The notes below the pieces were generated by a model. It had not been told where the DNA came from, did no database searches, and saw nothing but the letters and a program-made list of their open reading frames with translations. A DNA stretch of 64,000 bases from an uncultured Clostridium sp. Lineage in GTDB: Bacteria; Bacillota; Clostridia; TANB77; CAG-508. The stretch lies in assembly GCA_945865665.1 (NCBI GenBank), contig CAMBEE010000006.1, positions 43,372-107,371 on the forward strand, written 5' to 3'. Below are positions 45,662 through 55,521 of the stretch, piece after piece; within the stretch, counting starts at the first letter, position 1; the number at the start of each line of letters is the position of its first letter. Made by a program: the position numbers and the translations under genes.

Positions 45662-45720
45662 TGAGACAAGTGGGATAGTGCAACATTGTCTAATAAAAAT
45701 GTCGAAAAATGACATTTGAC
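45659..45720 (+). repeat. GAGACAAGTGGGA repeat after rseP
   Basis: AATGAGACAAGTGGGATAG, then ATGTC-GAAAAAT-GACAT. Third copy of the repeat behind typA, here joined to a second small hairpin that may terminate rseP. Confidence 0.5.
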
Positions 45721-45784
45721 AAAATGTTAGAAATGAATGAAACAAATCTTGTCTATTCTAGGTGTCTCAGAAGAAGGAGTAAAA

Positions 45785-46954
45785 ATGGAAGATAAAAAAG
45801 GAAATATAATATTAGGTATAATATTAGCAATATTAATGGTAGTAGCAATAGCAATAGTAATTATAAATCCGAATAAGGTAAAAACAGTTAATAGTGATGG
45901 AACGAAAAATCAAAACATAGAAGAAGAAAAAGAAAACAAAGAATTAGCAACAGATAAAACAAGTAACGAAGAATTCGAAAAAGAAGAAAAACAAAACAGT
46001 ATGCAAGCAGGGGAAAAATTTTGTAAAATAGGAAATGTAGCAGTATTTTATGAAGAAAAAAATAAAAGTATATATACATATAATACTGAAGACAATACAA
46101 CAAAGAAAATAGCGGAAGTTCCTAACGGTGCAAATAGAATATATTTTGATGGAGAGAACATCTATGCAATACCATATTACTATATGGGAAAAGGAATATA
46201 CAAGATAAATTTAAATGGAGATGTAAAAAAAATTTATGAGGGAGCTACATTACAATTATGGCTTACAGATAGTAAAATATATTTTGTAAATCAAATAGGA
46301 TTTGATACCATAAATCAAAATCCACAGGGAACACTATGCTCTATGGAAAAAGATGGAACACAAATTACAAATATTGCTGAAAACATAAAAAATTATTTCT
46401 ATATAAACAATGATAAAATATATTATACAACTCAAAACAGAAAAATGTATCAAATTAATACAGATGGAACAGAACAAACAGAATTGACTCAAGGAAGAAA
46501 ATTTGTATTGAGTGTTACAGACAAATATCTAACATACATAGACTATGCAGAACAAGAAGCAAAACACATCTTGAATTTAGGAACAAAAGAAGACACTTTA
46601 GTTGGCTATTTTGGAACAATAAGAACTTTTGCTGGAAAAACATATACAAATGTTAGAAGAAGACTAGATGATGGTTCAATAGACGAAAAATATACTTTGT
46701 TTGAAATAAAAGAAGATGGAACTGCCACAGAATTAGGGAAATATGCTGATTTTGGAACAGATTTAGATTACATCATTGACGATAAAGCATATATTTCTAC
46801 ACAAAATGACGGAGCATCTACGATTGACTTAAAAGGTGGAAATAAACAAAGTGCAGAAGGTTATAATAATTGCTTATATTTCTTAGGTGGTTATGGATAT
46901 AAAATAGATAATTCAAATTTAGAAAATGTTAAAGTTGAAAGAATAGCTCTTTAA
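45785..46954 (+). CDS. Membrane-anchored DUF5050-type beta-propeller-like protein
   Basis: The 389-residue protein has one N-terminal membrane helix (IILGIILAILMVVAIAIVII, about 8-27), a charged Glu/Lys linker, and a series of short repeats such as IYFDGENIYAIPYY, IYKINLNGDVKKIYEG, KIYFVNQ, KIYYTTQNRKMYQINTDGTE. This is the DUF5050 pattern, probably a beta-propeller outside the membrane. Function unknown. AAGGAG precedes the ATG at 45785; the frame opens 48 bases earlier without an SD. Confidence 0.7.
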   Translation: MEDKKGNIILGIILAILMVVAIAIVIINPNKVKTVNSDGTKNQNIEEEKENKELATDKTSNEEFEKEEKQNSMQAGEKFCKIGNVAVFYEEKNKSIYTYNTEDNTTKKIAEVPNGANRIYFDGENIYAIPYYYMGKGIYKINLNGDVKKIYEGATLQLWLTDSKIYFVNQIGFDTINQNPQGTLCSMEKDGTQITNIAENIKNYFYINNDKIYYTTQNRKMYQINTDGTEQTELTQGRKFVLSVTDKYLTYIDYAEQEAKHILNLGTKEDTLVGYFGTIRTFAGKTYTNVRRRLDDGSIDEKYTLFEIKEDGTATELGKYADFGTDLDYIIDDKAYISTQNDGASTIDLKGGNKQSAEGYNNCLYFLGGYGYKIDNSNLENVKVERIAL

Positions 46955-47029
46955 GGATGAATTAGCTGTTTGAGCAAAGAAAGTTACAGATAATTTAAGC
47001 TTTAGACATGTTCTATTTGAGACATAAAC

Positions 47030-47063
47030 AAAAAACTCAGATTAAATTTTTTCTGAGTTTTTT
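47030..47063. terminator. Bidirectional terminator
   Basis: AAAAACTCAG and CTGAGTTTTT with a 12-base AT loop and T-runs on both strands. It overlaps the stop of the minus-strand regulator and follows the DUF5050 gene. Confidence 0.8.
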
Positions 47064-47317
47064 AAATTATTTATAAATGGAGCTAAAAGATCTTGGATAT
47101 CAATATCTAATGCAATAGAAATAGCACACAATTCGTAATCTCTTACAGTACGTTGATTATTCTCAATTCTATGCAAACAGGTTACAGGAATATTAATACC
47201 TAACAATAGCAGTTTATTAGAAAGTTGTTCAAAAGACAACTTTTTTTCTTTTCTTTTTTCTCTTAAAAGAGGACCAATTACATTTAAATTATTTTCATAT
47301 TTTCCAGAGTTTTTCAT
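47042..47317 (-). CDS. XRE-family HTH regulator, second paralogue
   Basis: The 91-residue HTH protein (VIGPLLREKRKEKKLSFEQLS, then CLHRIENNQRTVRDYELCAI) aligns by eye with the regulator at 27155: both have a long spacer between helices (LLLLGINIPV or QIMGFKLSRS) and share an IExxxRxVxDxE pattern. It is likewise divergent from a prepilin-like gene. ATG at 47317 follows AAGGAAGGA at about 12 bases; TTG starts at 47329 or 47350 are possible. Confidence 0.75.
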   Translation of the reverse strand: MKNSGKYENNLNVIGPLLREKRKEKKLSFEQLSNKLLLLGINIPVTCLHRIENNQRTVRDYELCAISIALDIDIQDLLAPFINNLKNSEKI

Positions 47318-47344
47318 TTCAAAATTCAATCCTTCCTTGTTTGC

Positions 47345-47372
47345 TGACAAATATTAGATAGCATATCTGTCA
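47345..47372. promoter_or_regulatory. Possible operator dyad
   Basis: AGATA-GCA-TATCT (47356-47368) nested within TGACA..TGTCA. It lies in the gap between the regulator and the pilin-like gene. Confidence 0.4.
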
Positions 47373-47429
47373 AATAAAATTTTAGGTATTCACATAAATA
47401 AATTATAGTAAAAATTTGACTTTAAAATA

Positions 47430-47458
47430 TTGACACAGGTGTGAAAATAATATAAAAT
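47430..47458 (+). promoter_or_regulatory. Promoter of the prepilin-like glycine-rich gene
   Basis: TTGACA (47430-47435), 17 bases, TAAAAT (47453-47458), overlapping TATAAA. SD and ATG follow 8-24 bases later, so the leader is very short. Confidence 0.5.
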
Positions 47459-47476
47459 AAAAATGGAGGGATACAA

Positions 47477-49010
47477 ATGAATAAAATAAAAAAGAAAATG
47501 AACAAAATTAAAGTAAAAATAATTACAAAAGATGAGAAAGCTATAACCCTTGTTGCACTTATAGTTACTATTATTATTTTATTATTGCTTGCCGGAATAA
47601 CAATAGCAACATTAGGTGGAGAAAATGGACTATTTACAAAGACAAATAAATCAAAAGAAAAAGAAACAATTGCAAATGCAAAAGAAAAATTAGAATTAGT
47701 ATTAGAAGAAGCAAAGGTAGATGAAAATATTAATAGCAATTATAATAGTAATGATTATTTAGATACATTAATAACGGAAAGAATTAAAAATGCTTCAATT
47801 GATGAAGATACAGTAATTCTAGATGGATATAAATTCGTTATAGATAGGCAAAAACTACAGATAGTAGATGAAGGAGAAGATACAGTAGATCAAATCAATG
47901 AAAGCATTTTAGGAAAATTAGCTAAAGTTAAAGAAACAGGATATAGTACCATTACCATTAATGGAACAACAAGTGATAATATAAGTGAAAGCAAAAATTA
48001 TAGTCTACATACAATAGTATATAAAGGCAATATGATATTAGATGGAAAAAATATGTATGAAAATATTTCATTAAATAATAATGTTTATGAAATTGGAGAT
48101 AATACTAGGGATGTTGCAACAGCTTCCACAGAAGCTAGTAATACTGTTGTTCTATTTGTAAAAGGTAATCTAATAATAAATTCAGGAGTTACACTTACAT
48201 CATGTAAAAGTGAAGAGGGATATGGTGGACCGAAAGGGTTAATTGTATATTGCACAGGGACAATAACTAATAATGGAAATATAAGTATGACATCTAGAGG
48301 TGCAAAAGCAATTGGAGACAATGTATATTTATGGAAAAATTCAGATGGAACTTTTGAATATGTTCCAGCAGTTGGAGCTATGGGTGGTTCAGGATATACA
48401 GGACCATTTTCAAGTGGAAGTGATTATAAATATTATGGTGTAGCTGGATCAAATGGAACTAATAGACAAACACGGTGGAGGAGGCTCTGGAGGAGGATAT
48501 AGGTGGGAAAGTAATATAGACAAAACAGGAAGCGGAACAGCTGGGACATCTTATTCAGGAGGTTCCGGTGGAGGTGCTTCAAATGCACATAGAGCTGGAA
48601 ATACTAGTATGGGAGAAGACGCAGAACCTAATGGAGGAGCCGGAGGAGATTCAGGAAATTTAGCTTGGGCAGGGTATAATCCAACAGGAGGAGCCGGAAA
48701 TCCAAATGGTAAAAATTATGGAAATAGCTCTGATAATTCTGGAACAGGAGGATTATTAATAATATATACAGATATTTTGAGTGGAAATGGAATAATAGAG
48801 TCAAATGGATCTGCATCAGATAGCATTTGGTCAGCAAGTGGAGGAGGATCAGGAGCTGGTAGTATAAATATATTTTCAAATACAATATCACCAGAACTAT
48901 TACTTCAGGCAATATCACCAAATTGCTCAGGAGCAGGACATGGTGGAAATGGAGGATCTGGTTCTATTACAACAGGGAGAATTATAAATGATTCATATAT
49001 AAATAATTAA
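47477..49010 (+). pseudogene. Prepilin-like glycine-rich surface protein, frame broken near 48468
   Basis: The first frame (47477-48502) has the pseudopilin-like N-terminus AITLVALIVTIIILLLLAGITIA (residues about 20-42), a helical linker, then a beta-rich body (TITINGTTSDN, LIINSGVTLTSC, NNGNISMTSRG). The second frame (from 48453) gives a glycine-rich C-terminus (HGGGGSGGGYRWES, GGSGGGAS, GGAGGDSG, LLIIYTDILSGNGIIESNG). They join cleanly as GTNRQHGGGG if one A in ACAAACAC at 48466-48472 is removed. Intact, it would be about 510 residues. This could be an error, phase variation or decay. Role likely surface structure; no pilus assembly ATPase is nearby. Confidence 0.65.
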
Positions 49011-49026
49011 ATATAAAAATGATTAG

Positions 49027-49065
49027 AAAAGAACATTTACAGTAAAAAGTATATGTTCTTTTTTT
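49027..49065 (+). terminator. Terminator of the glycine-rich gene
   Basis: AAAAGAACAT and ATGTTCTTTTTTT with a 16-base loop. It lies 17 bases after the stop codon. Confidence 0.8.
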
Positions 49066-49195
49066 AAACTAATATTTGATTTTTATTATAAAATTATAAA
49101 AAATAAATTCACACAAAATAATGCAAAAATATTATTAATATGTTATAATATGCACAGAAAAAAACAAGACCCCCTTGAGAAAGGAACAAAAAATT

Positions 49196-50374
49196 ATGAA
49201 ATGTATATTAATGAACAAAAACACACAAATTGCATTATTAGAATATAATAAAAAATACAACGCAATAGAAAAAGTATACGAAATATATAATATAGAATAT
49301 GCACCAGTATCAGTACACAATGCAACAAAAAACAAAGCTTTAAATCTAGCAACAGAAATCAACAAATGGTTCAGAAACAGAGGAATACCATCATGGCGAA
49401 AAGACTTAGAAAGTTTGTTACAAAGCCTAAATGTACTAACAACAGAAGAACTACTAAACAAAGCATATGCATTGTCACTATCAGACCAATACTGGATAAA
49501 AGAACAAGAAAGCAAAGTTGAATGGAAAGACATAAACTTTTTCCAAAACGAATTTAAATATAAAGGATATTTACAAGCATCATTAAGCAGCACATCAGGA
49601 GAACACATAAATCCACCAGAATTAATGTCACCAAACAACACAACAGATGGAATGCTACAAAAAGGATGGATAATAGAAGATAATAAAAGAGTGTTAGTAA
49701 AAGGAATATATCAAACTAGTAGGGAAGAGCCAATAAATGAATGGCTAGCATCAGAAATATGTAAGAGATTAGGCTTTTATCATTGTGAATATACAATGGA
49801 TGTAGTAAATAACAAACTTGTATCTAAATGTGATGATTTTATAGACGAAAACAAAGAAATTATAACAGCATATGATGTATTTACATCAGAAAAAAATCCT
49901 AACAACATAAATGATTATGAACATTATATCAAAGTACTTGAAAACAATAATGTGCCAAATGCAAGAGAAAATGTAAAGCAAATGTTTATATTAGATTATT
50001 TGATTATGAATATAGACAGACATATGAAAAATTTTGGTGTAATAAGAAATGTGAATACACTTGAATGGATAAGTACAACACCAATATTTGATAATGGCGA
50101 AAGTATGCAATGTGATAAATTAACAAATGAAATAAATTTCAACAATGGAAATGGAAAGTTTTTCAGTAATACAAATAAAGACTATGAAGAAATTTTGAAG
50201 ACAATAGGAGATTTCTCAAATATAGATTTTAGTAAATTAGATGGAGTAGTTGAGGAATATAGAAATGTACTTGAAAAATATCAAGGATACACAGATAGTT
50301 CACAAGAAAGAATAAATAAATTGTGTGAAGGACTAAATATTAGAATAAAGAAAATACAAAAAAATCAAGATTAA
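49196..50374 (+). CDS. HipA-like kinase domain protein without HipB
   Basis: The 392-residue protein has HipA-family kinase features in the C-terminal half: RVLVKGI (ATP-binding Lys), EPINEWLASEICKRLGF, the catalytic loop DYLIMNIDRHMKNFGVI (HipA-type NxDRHxxN) and metal-binding IFDNGESM. The N-terminal half is not the usual HipA N-1 domain. No antitoxin HipB-like gene is adjacent in the same operon, so a toxin role is unproven. AAAGGA lies about 10 bases before ATG 49196. Confidence 0.75.
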   Translation: MKCILMNKNTQIALLEYNKKYNAIEKVYEIYNIEYAPVSVHNATKNKALNLATEINKWFRNRGIPSWRKDLESLLQSLNVLTTEELLNKAYALSLSDQYWIKEQESKVEWKDINFFQNEFKYKGYLQASLSSTSGEHINPPELMSPNNTTDGMLQKGWIIEDNKRVLVKGIYQTSREEPINEWLASEICKRLGFYHCEYTMDVVNNKLVSKCDDFIDENKEIITAYDVFTSEKNPNNINDYEHYIKVLENNNVPNARENVKQMFILDYLIMNIDRHMKNFGVIRNVNTLEWISTTPIFDNGESMQCDKLTNEINFNNGNGKFFSNTNKDYEEILKTIGDFSNIDFSKLDGVVEEYRNVLEKYQGYTDSSQERINKLCEGLNIRIKKIQKNQD

Positions 50375-50393
50375 AATTATCTTGATTTTTTTG
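50362..50393 (+). terminator. Terminator of the HipA-like gene
   Basis: AAATCAAGAT and ATCTTGATTT form a 10-bp stem with T-run; it overlaps the stop codon. Confidence 0.85.
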
Positions 50394-50444
50394 ACCTGTT
50401 CGCTTTAACAAAAAGACAATTTATGATAAAATACATCAAAAGGT

Positions 50445-50500
50445 AAAATGTCTTATTTGGAACCGATGTCTCAAACAGAACCGTCCCCAAAAGGACATTA
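50445..50500 (-). repeat. GGGACGGTTC repeat, inverted, before polC
   Basis: AAAATGTCTTATTTGG, AACCGATGTCTCAAACAG, AACCGTCCCCAAAAGGACATT. Reverse orientation of the copies after rplQ and lepA. It ends 14 bases before the polC ATG, directly ahead of its SD. Confidence 0.65.
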
Positions 50501-50514
50501 AAAGGAGAAAAAGG

Positions 50515-53500
50515 ATGTCAGAAAACAAAGCAAAAAAAGTAAAAGAAATATTCAGTGATTACGAAACAAAAGCCAACATAAAAGAAGCACATGTAACAGC
50601 GCTAAATGTAATAAAAAAGACAAACACACTTGGAATAATACTAGAAATAGACGAATACATAGAGGTTAAAGATATATGGTATTTTGAAAAATTCTTAATA
50701 GAAAGATTCCATTTTTCAAACATAGACATGACAATCCATTACCAAAAAGACACACAGCTAAAATCAATAAAAGAAGAATGGAAAAATATCATATGTTATA
50801 TGGCACACAAATACCCATTAATGAAGCCAATGTTATTAATGAAAAGTGATGTTGAAATAAATGACAATATAATAAACGTAAAAATGCATATAAGAGGAGC
50901 AGACTTTTTAAGGGCAAAGAAAACTGATAAAGAGTTAGAAAATGTAATAAAAAAATTATATGGAAAAGAATATAAAATTGAACTAGAAGAAATTTTGCCA
51001 CAAGAAGTAGAAATCCAACATGAGAAAAAGTTAAAAGAAATGGAAGAAAATGCAATAAAACAAACAGTTGCATTCATTCCAGAAAACGGAGAAAACTCAG
51101 AAAATGGACAACACACTGCAAATACTCAAAATTCTCCAAATTCAGCATCAAATGGAACAAATTCTGCACACAACAAGAACAATACTCAAAACGAAGTACC
51201 AGAATATAACGACCCAGACTACATGCCACCACAAGACGGAGACTATATTCCGATGGAAGAAATGGGAGCAATGCCAGAAGATATTGAATTAGATAATGCC
51301 GTTATAGAAGAACAAAAATACATAATGGGAAAAACATCAAAAGCAAAGGAAAAACTAATTAAAATAAAAGACATAACTGCAAATGATGGTAGAGTAGCAC
51401 TAGAAGGAAGAGTGTTAACAGTCGAATGTAGAGAAACAAAATCAGGCAAAGGAATGCTTATAATTGACCTATATGATGGAACAGGCACAATGACATGTAA
51501 ATCATTTGCCAAAGATATCAAAGAAGGAAATGATATAAAAACACAAATAGAACAAGCAAAAGGAATAAAAGTTATAGGAAAAGCAGGACTTGACACATAT
51601 GTAGGAGATGTAACAGTAATTGCAAACACAATAATTGAAATAGAAAACAATATTCCAGACCTTCCAAAAGAAGATGAAGAAGAGGATACACCATTAATTT
51701 TAGGAAAAACAATGAACATAACAGCACCACTTGCAAAAGTTTCAGAACTAGGACCAGAAGACGGAGCTGTTTCATTAGATGGTGAAATTATCTTTATGGA
51801 AGATAGAGAATTAAAATCTGGAAAAACATTATTAAGTTTTGATTTATATGATGGAACAAGTACACTTACATGTAAAGCATTCCTAGAAAAAGGAAAAGCT
51901 AAAAAAATAATAAAAAGAATGGGTAGTGTAAAAGGTATAAAAATTGAAGGAAATGCACAAATGGACTCATTCTCAGGTGAACTTACTGTTATGGCAAATA
52001 CTATTGTAGAAAGTACAGGTGTAAAAAAAGAAGTAAGACAAGACAACGCAGAAGTAAAAAGAGTAGAATTACACATGCACACTAAAATGAGCCAAATGGA
52101 TGCAGTAACATCAGCAACAGACTTAATAAAGAGAGCAATGAAATGGGGAATGAAATCAATAGCAATAACAGATCATGGAGTTGCACAAGCATTCCCAGAA
52201 GCATATCATCTAGTTGGCGACGACAACCCTGATATCAAAGTAATATATGGTGTAGAAGCATATTTAGCACCAGATAACACAAAATCAATTTACAATGGAA
52301 AAGGACAAGACATAGATGCAACATATTGTGTACTTGACTTAGAAACAACAGGATTTTCAGCAACAAATGATAGAATTACAGAAATAGGAATAATGAAAGT
52401 CAAAAATAAAGAAGTTATAGACGAATTTAGTTGCTTTGTAAATCCAGAAAGACACATCCCAGAAAGAGTTACAGAAGTTACAAACATATCAGACGACATG
52501 GTAAAAGATGCAGAAACAATTGAAAAAGTATTCCCTAAAATGTTGGAATTTTTAGGTGACCAAAACGAAACCGTAATAGTAGCTCATAATGCAAATTTCG
52601 ATGTGGGCTTCTTAAAACAAAATGCCAAAAGATTAGGATATGACTTTGATTATTCATATTTAGATACATTAAGTTTGGCAAAAGATTTATTTCCAGAGTA
52701 TAAAAAATATAAATTAGGTAAAATTGCGGAAAACTTAGGAATCAAAGTAGAAGTAGCACATAGAGCATTAGATGATGTTGATACAACAGTTAAAGTATTT
52801 AATGTAATGATAGATATGTTAAAAGAAAGAGGAGCAAAGAAACTAGAAGATATAGACCAAGTTGCAGCAGACCCAGCAGCAAAAGCAGAAGAATACAAAA
52901 AATTAAAAACATATCATGCTATCATTTTAGCAAAAAACTATGTAGGATTACGAAATTTATATAGATTAATTTCATTATCACATGTTAATTATTTTTATAG
53001 AAAACCTAGAATATTAAAAAGTTTATACAAAAAATATTCAGAAGGTTTAATACTTGGAAGTGCGTGTGAAGCAGGTGAACTATATCAAGCAATAGAACAA
53101 GGACGTCCAGATGAAGAAATTGAAGCAATTGCAAATGATTATGATTACTTAGAAATTCAACCAACAGGAAATAATCAATTCTTAATCAGAAATGGAACAG
53201 TAAGAGATGTTGAAGATTTAAGAGATATCAACAGAAAAATTGTTGCATTAGGAGAAAAACTAAATAAACTAGTTGTTGCAACATGTGATGTTCACTTTAT
53301 GGACCCACAAGATGAAATTTATAGAAGAATATTAGAAGCGGGACAAAAATATGAAGATGCAGATAATCAGGCACCATTATATTTAAGAACAACAGAAGAA
53401 ATGCTTGAAGAATTCAGTTATTTAGGAGAAGAAAAAGCATATGAAGTAGTTGTAACAAACACAAATAAAATATCAGATATGTGTGAGCAAATAAGCCCAA

Positions 53501-55413
53501 TATCACCAGAAAAATGTCCACCACATATTCCAGGATGTGAAGAAGATATCAAAAATATTGCTTACAAAAAAGCACATGAATTATATGGTGACCCATTACC
53601 CAAAATAGTACAAGACAGACTTGATAAAGAGTTAGACTCAATTATAAGCAATGGATATTCAGTTATGTACATAATTGCACAAAAATTGGTATGGAAATCA
53701 AATGAAGATGGATATATAGTTGGTTCCAGAGGTTCAGTAGGTTCATCTTTAGCAGCATTTATGACAGGTATAACAGAAGTTAACTCACTACAACCACACT
53801 ACCGTTGCCCAAACTGTAAGTATTCAGAATTTGAGGATTACGGAGTAGGAAACGGATTTGACTTACCAGATAAAGACTGTCCAAAATGTGGACATAAACT
53901 AACAAAAGACGGAATGGACATACCATTTGAAACATTCTTAGGATTTAATGGAGACAAAGAACCAGATATTGACTTAAACTTCTCAGGTGAATATCAAGCA
54001 AAAGCACATAAATACACAGAAGTAATATTTGGTAAAGGCACAACATTTAAAGCTGGAACAGTTGGTACAGTAGCGGAAAAAACTGCATATGGATATGTTA
54101 AAGGATATTATGAAGATAGAGGCATTCCTATGAATAGAGCAGAAATTCAAAGACTATCACAAGGATGTACAGGAATAAAAAGAACAACAGGTCAGCACCC
54201 AGGTGGAATTATAGTTGTACCAAAAGGAAGAGAAATATATGAATTTACACCAGTACAACACCCTGCAGATGACCCAAATTCAGACATAATAACAACACAC
54301 TTTGATTATCACTCAATAGATGGAAACTTGTTAAAACTAGATATACTAGGACACGATGATCCGACAGTAATTCGTATGTTACAAGACTTAACAGGAATAA
54401 AACCAACAGATGTACCACTAGATGATAAAGAAACAATGTCAATATTTAATTCAACAGAAGCATTAGGTGTAACACCAGAGCAAATTCACTCACAAGTAGG
54501 AACATTTGGAATACCTGAATATGGAACAAAATTTGCTAGAGGCATGCTTTTGGACACAAAACCAACAACCTTTGATGAATTAATACGTTTATCAGGTTTA
54601 TCACATGGTACAGACGTATGGCTAGGAAATGCCCAAACATTAATTGAACAAGGAGTAGTAACACTTCAAGAAGCAATATGTTGTCGTGACGATATTATGA
54701 TTTACCTAATCAAAAAAGGATTACCACCAGACAAATCATTCAAAATAATGGAAGCAGTTCGTAAAGGAAAGGTAGCAAAAGGAAAAGAACCAAAATGGAA
54801 AGACGAATACATACCATTAATGAAAGAACATGATGTACCAGACTGGTATATAAAATCATGTGAAAAAATAAAATACATGTTCCCCAAAGCCCATGCAGCA
54901 GCATATGTTACAAACGCCTTTAGAATTGCATGGTTTAAAGTACACATACCACTAGCATATTATGCAGCATATTTCTCAATAAGAGCAAAAGCATTTGATG
55001 CAAGTTGTATGATATTTGGAAAAGAAAAAGTAAAAAACAAAATGAAAGAAATAGAAATGAAAAACCAAAAGAAAGAAGCAACAAAAGCTGAATTAGACAT
55101 GTATGACGACTTAGAAATAGTATTAGAAATGTATGAAAGAGGATTTGAATTTTTGCCAGTAGACTTATACGAATCTGAAGCAACAAAATTCAAAGTACAA
55201 GACAACAAATTAAGACCACCTTTAAATAGTATACCAGGTTTTGGTGGTGTAGCTGCACAAGGTATTGTAGAGGCTAGAAAAGATGGTAAATTCATGTCAA
55301 TAGACGACCTAAAAATAAGAGCAAAAATAGGTGCCTCAGGTGCAGACTTACTTAAAGAATTTGGTTGCTTAGAAGGTATGAGTCAAAGTAATCAGTTGAG
55401 TCTGTTTGGATAA
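50515..55413 (+). CDS. polC: DNA polymerase III PolC, with duplicated OB domain
   Basis: The 1632-residue replicative polymerase of Gram-positives is about 190 longer than B. subtilis PolC. Order: N-terminal domain (1-170), Asn/Ser-rich linker (about 185-240), OB domain 1 (about 281-378), OB domain 2 (about 401-500), PHP (ELHMHTKMSQMDA at 518-530 and ITDHG), the inserted DnaQ-like 3'-5' exonuclease (DLETTG at 608-613, then HNANFD), the rest of PHP, a zinc site (CPNC and CPKCG), the catalytic PDIDLNF (1150-1156) and the C-terminal fingers. All catalytic residues appear intact. AAAGGAG precedes it closely. It is monocistronic with repeats on both sides. Confidence 0.95.
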   Translation: MSENKAKKVKEIFSDYETKANIKEAHVTALNVIKKTNTLGIILEIDEYIEVKDIWYFEKFLIERFHFSNIDMTIHYQKDTQLKSIKEEWKNIICYMAHKYPLMKPMLLMKSDVEINDNIINVKMHIRGADFLRAKKTDKELENVIKKLYGKEYKIELEEILPQEVEIQHEKKLKEMEENAIKQTVAFIPENGENSENGQHTANTQNSPNSASNGTNSAHNKNNTQNEVPEYNDPDYMPPQDGDYIPMEEMGAMPEDIELDNAVIEEQKYIMGKTSKAKEKLIKIKDITANDGRVALEGRVLTVECRETKSGKGMLIIDLYDGTGTMTCKSFAKDIKEGNDIKTQIEQAKGIKVIGKAGLDTYVGDVTVIANTIIEIENNIPDLPKEDEEEDTPLILGKTMNITAPLAKVSELGPEDGAVSLDGEIIFMEDRELKSGKTLLSFDLYDGTSTLTCKAFLEKGKAKKIIKRMGSVKGIKIEGNAQMDSFSGELTVMANTIVESTGVKKEVRQDNAEVKRVELHMHTKMSQMDAVTSATDLIKRAMKWGMKSIAITDHGVAQAFPEAYHLVGDDNPDIKVIYGVEAYLAPDNTKSIYNGKGQDIDATYCVLDLETTGFSATNDRITEIGIMKVKNKEVIDEFSCFVNPERHIPERVTEVTNISDDMVKDAETIEKVFPKMLEFLGDQNETVIVAHNANFDVGFLKQNAKRLGYDFDYSYLDTLSLAKDLFPEYKKYKLGKIAENLGIKVEVAHRALDDVDTTVKVFNVMIDMLKERGAKKLEDIDQVAADPAAKAEEYKKLKTYHAIILAKNYVGLRNLYRLISLSHVNYFYRKPRILKSLYKKYSEGLILGSACEAGELYQAIEQGRPDEEIEAIANDYDYLEIQPTGNNQFLIRNGTVRDVEDLRDINRKIVALGEKLNKLVVATCDVHFMDPQDEIYRRILEAGQKYEDADNQAPLYLRTTEEMLEEFSYLGEEKAYEVVVTNTNKISDMCEQISPISPEKCPPHIPGCEEDIKNIAYKKAHELYGDPLPKIVQDRLDKELDSIISNGYSVMYIIAQKLVWKSNEDGYIVGSRGSVGSSLAAFMTGITEVNSLQPHYRCPNCKYSEFEDYGVGNGFDLPDKDCPKCGHKLTKDGMDIPFETFLGFNGDKEPDIDLNFSGEYQAKAHKYTEVIFGKGTTFKAGTVGTVAEKTAYGYVKGYYEDRGIPMNRAEIQRLSQGCTGIKRTTGQHPGGIIVVPKGREIYEFTPVQHPADDPNSDIITTHFDYHSIDGNLLKLDILGHDDPTVIRMLQDLTGIKPTDVPLDDKETMSIFNSTEALGVTPEQIHSQVGTFGIPEYGTKFARGMLLDTKPTTFDELIRLSGLSHGTDVWLGNAQTLIEQGVVTLQEAICCRDDIMIYLIKKGLPPDKSFKIMEAVRKGKVAKGKEPKWKDEYIPLMKEHDVPDWYIKSCEKIKYMFPKAHAAAYVTNAFRIAWFKVHIPLAYYAAYFSIRAKAFDASCMIFGKEKVKNKMKEIEMKNQKKEATKAELDMYDDLEIVLEMYERGFEFLPVDLYESEATKFKVQDNKLRPPLNSIPGFGGVAAQGIVEARKDGKFMSIDDLKIRAKIGASGADLLKEFGCLEGMSQSNQLSLFG

Positions 55414-55430
55414 GAAAAAAGAGAGAAATT

Positions 55431-55482
55431 TAGGGACGTTCCTTAAAATCCCTTTTAAAAGGGAAATAGGGACACTCCTTAA
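55431..55482 (+). repeat. GGGACGTTCC / GGGACACTCC palindromic repeat after polC
   Basis: TTAGGGACGTTCCTTAAAATCC, CTTTTAAAAGGG, AATAGGGACACTCCTTAA. It contains the stem CCCTTTT-AAAAGGG. Same family as 32254-32313. Confidence 0.6.
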
Positions 55483-55521
55483 AAAATATCCTTTTCAAAA
55501 AAGAAAAAGAAAGGTTAAAAA

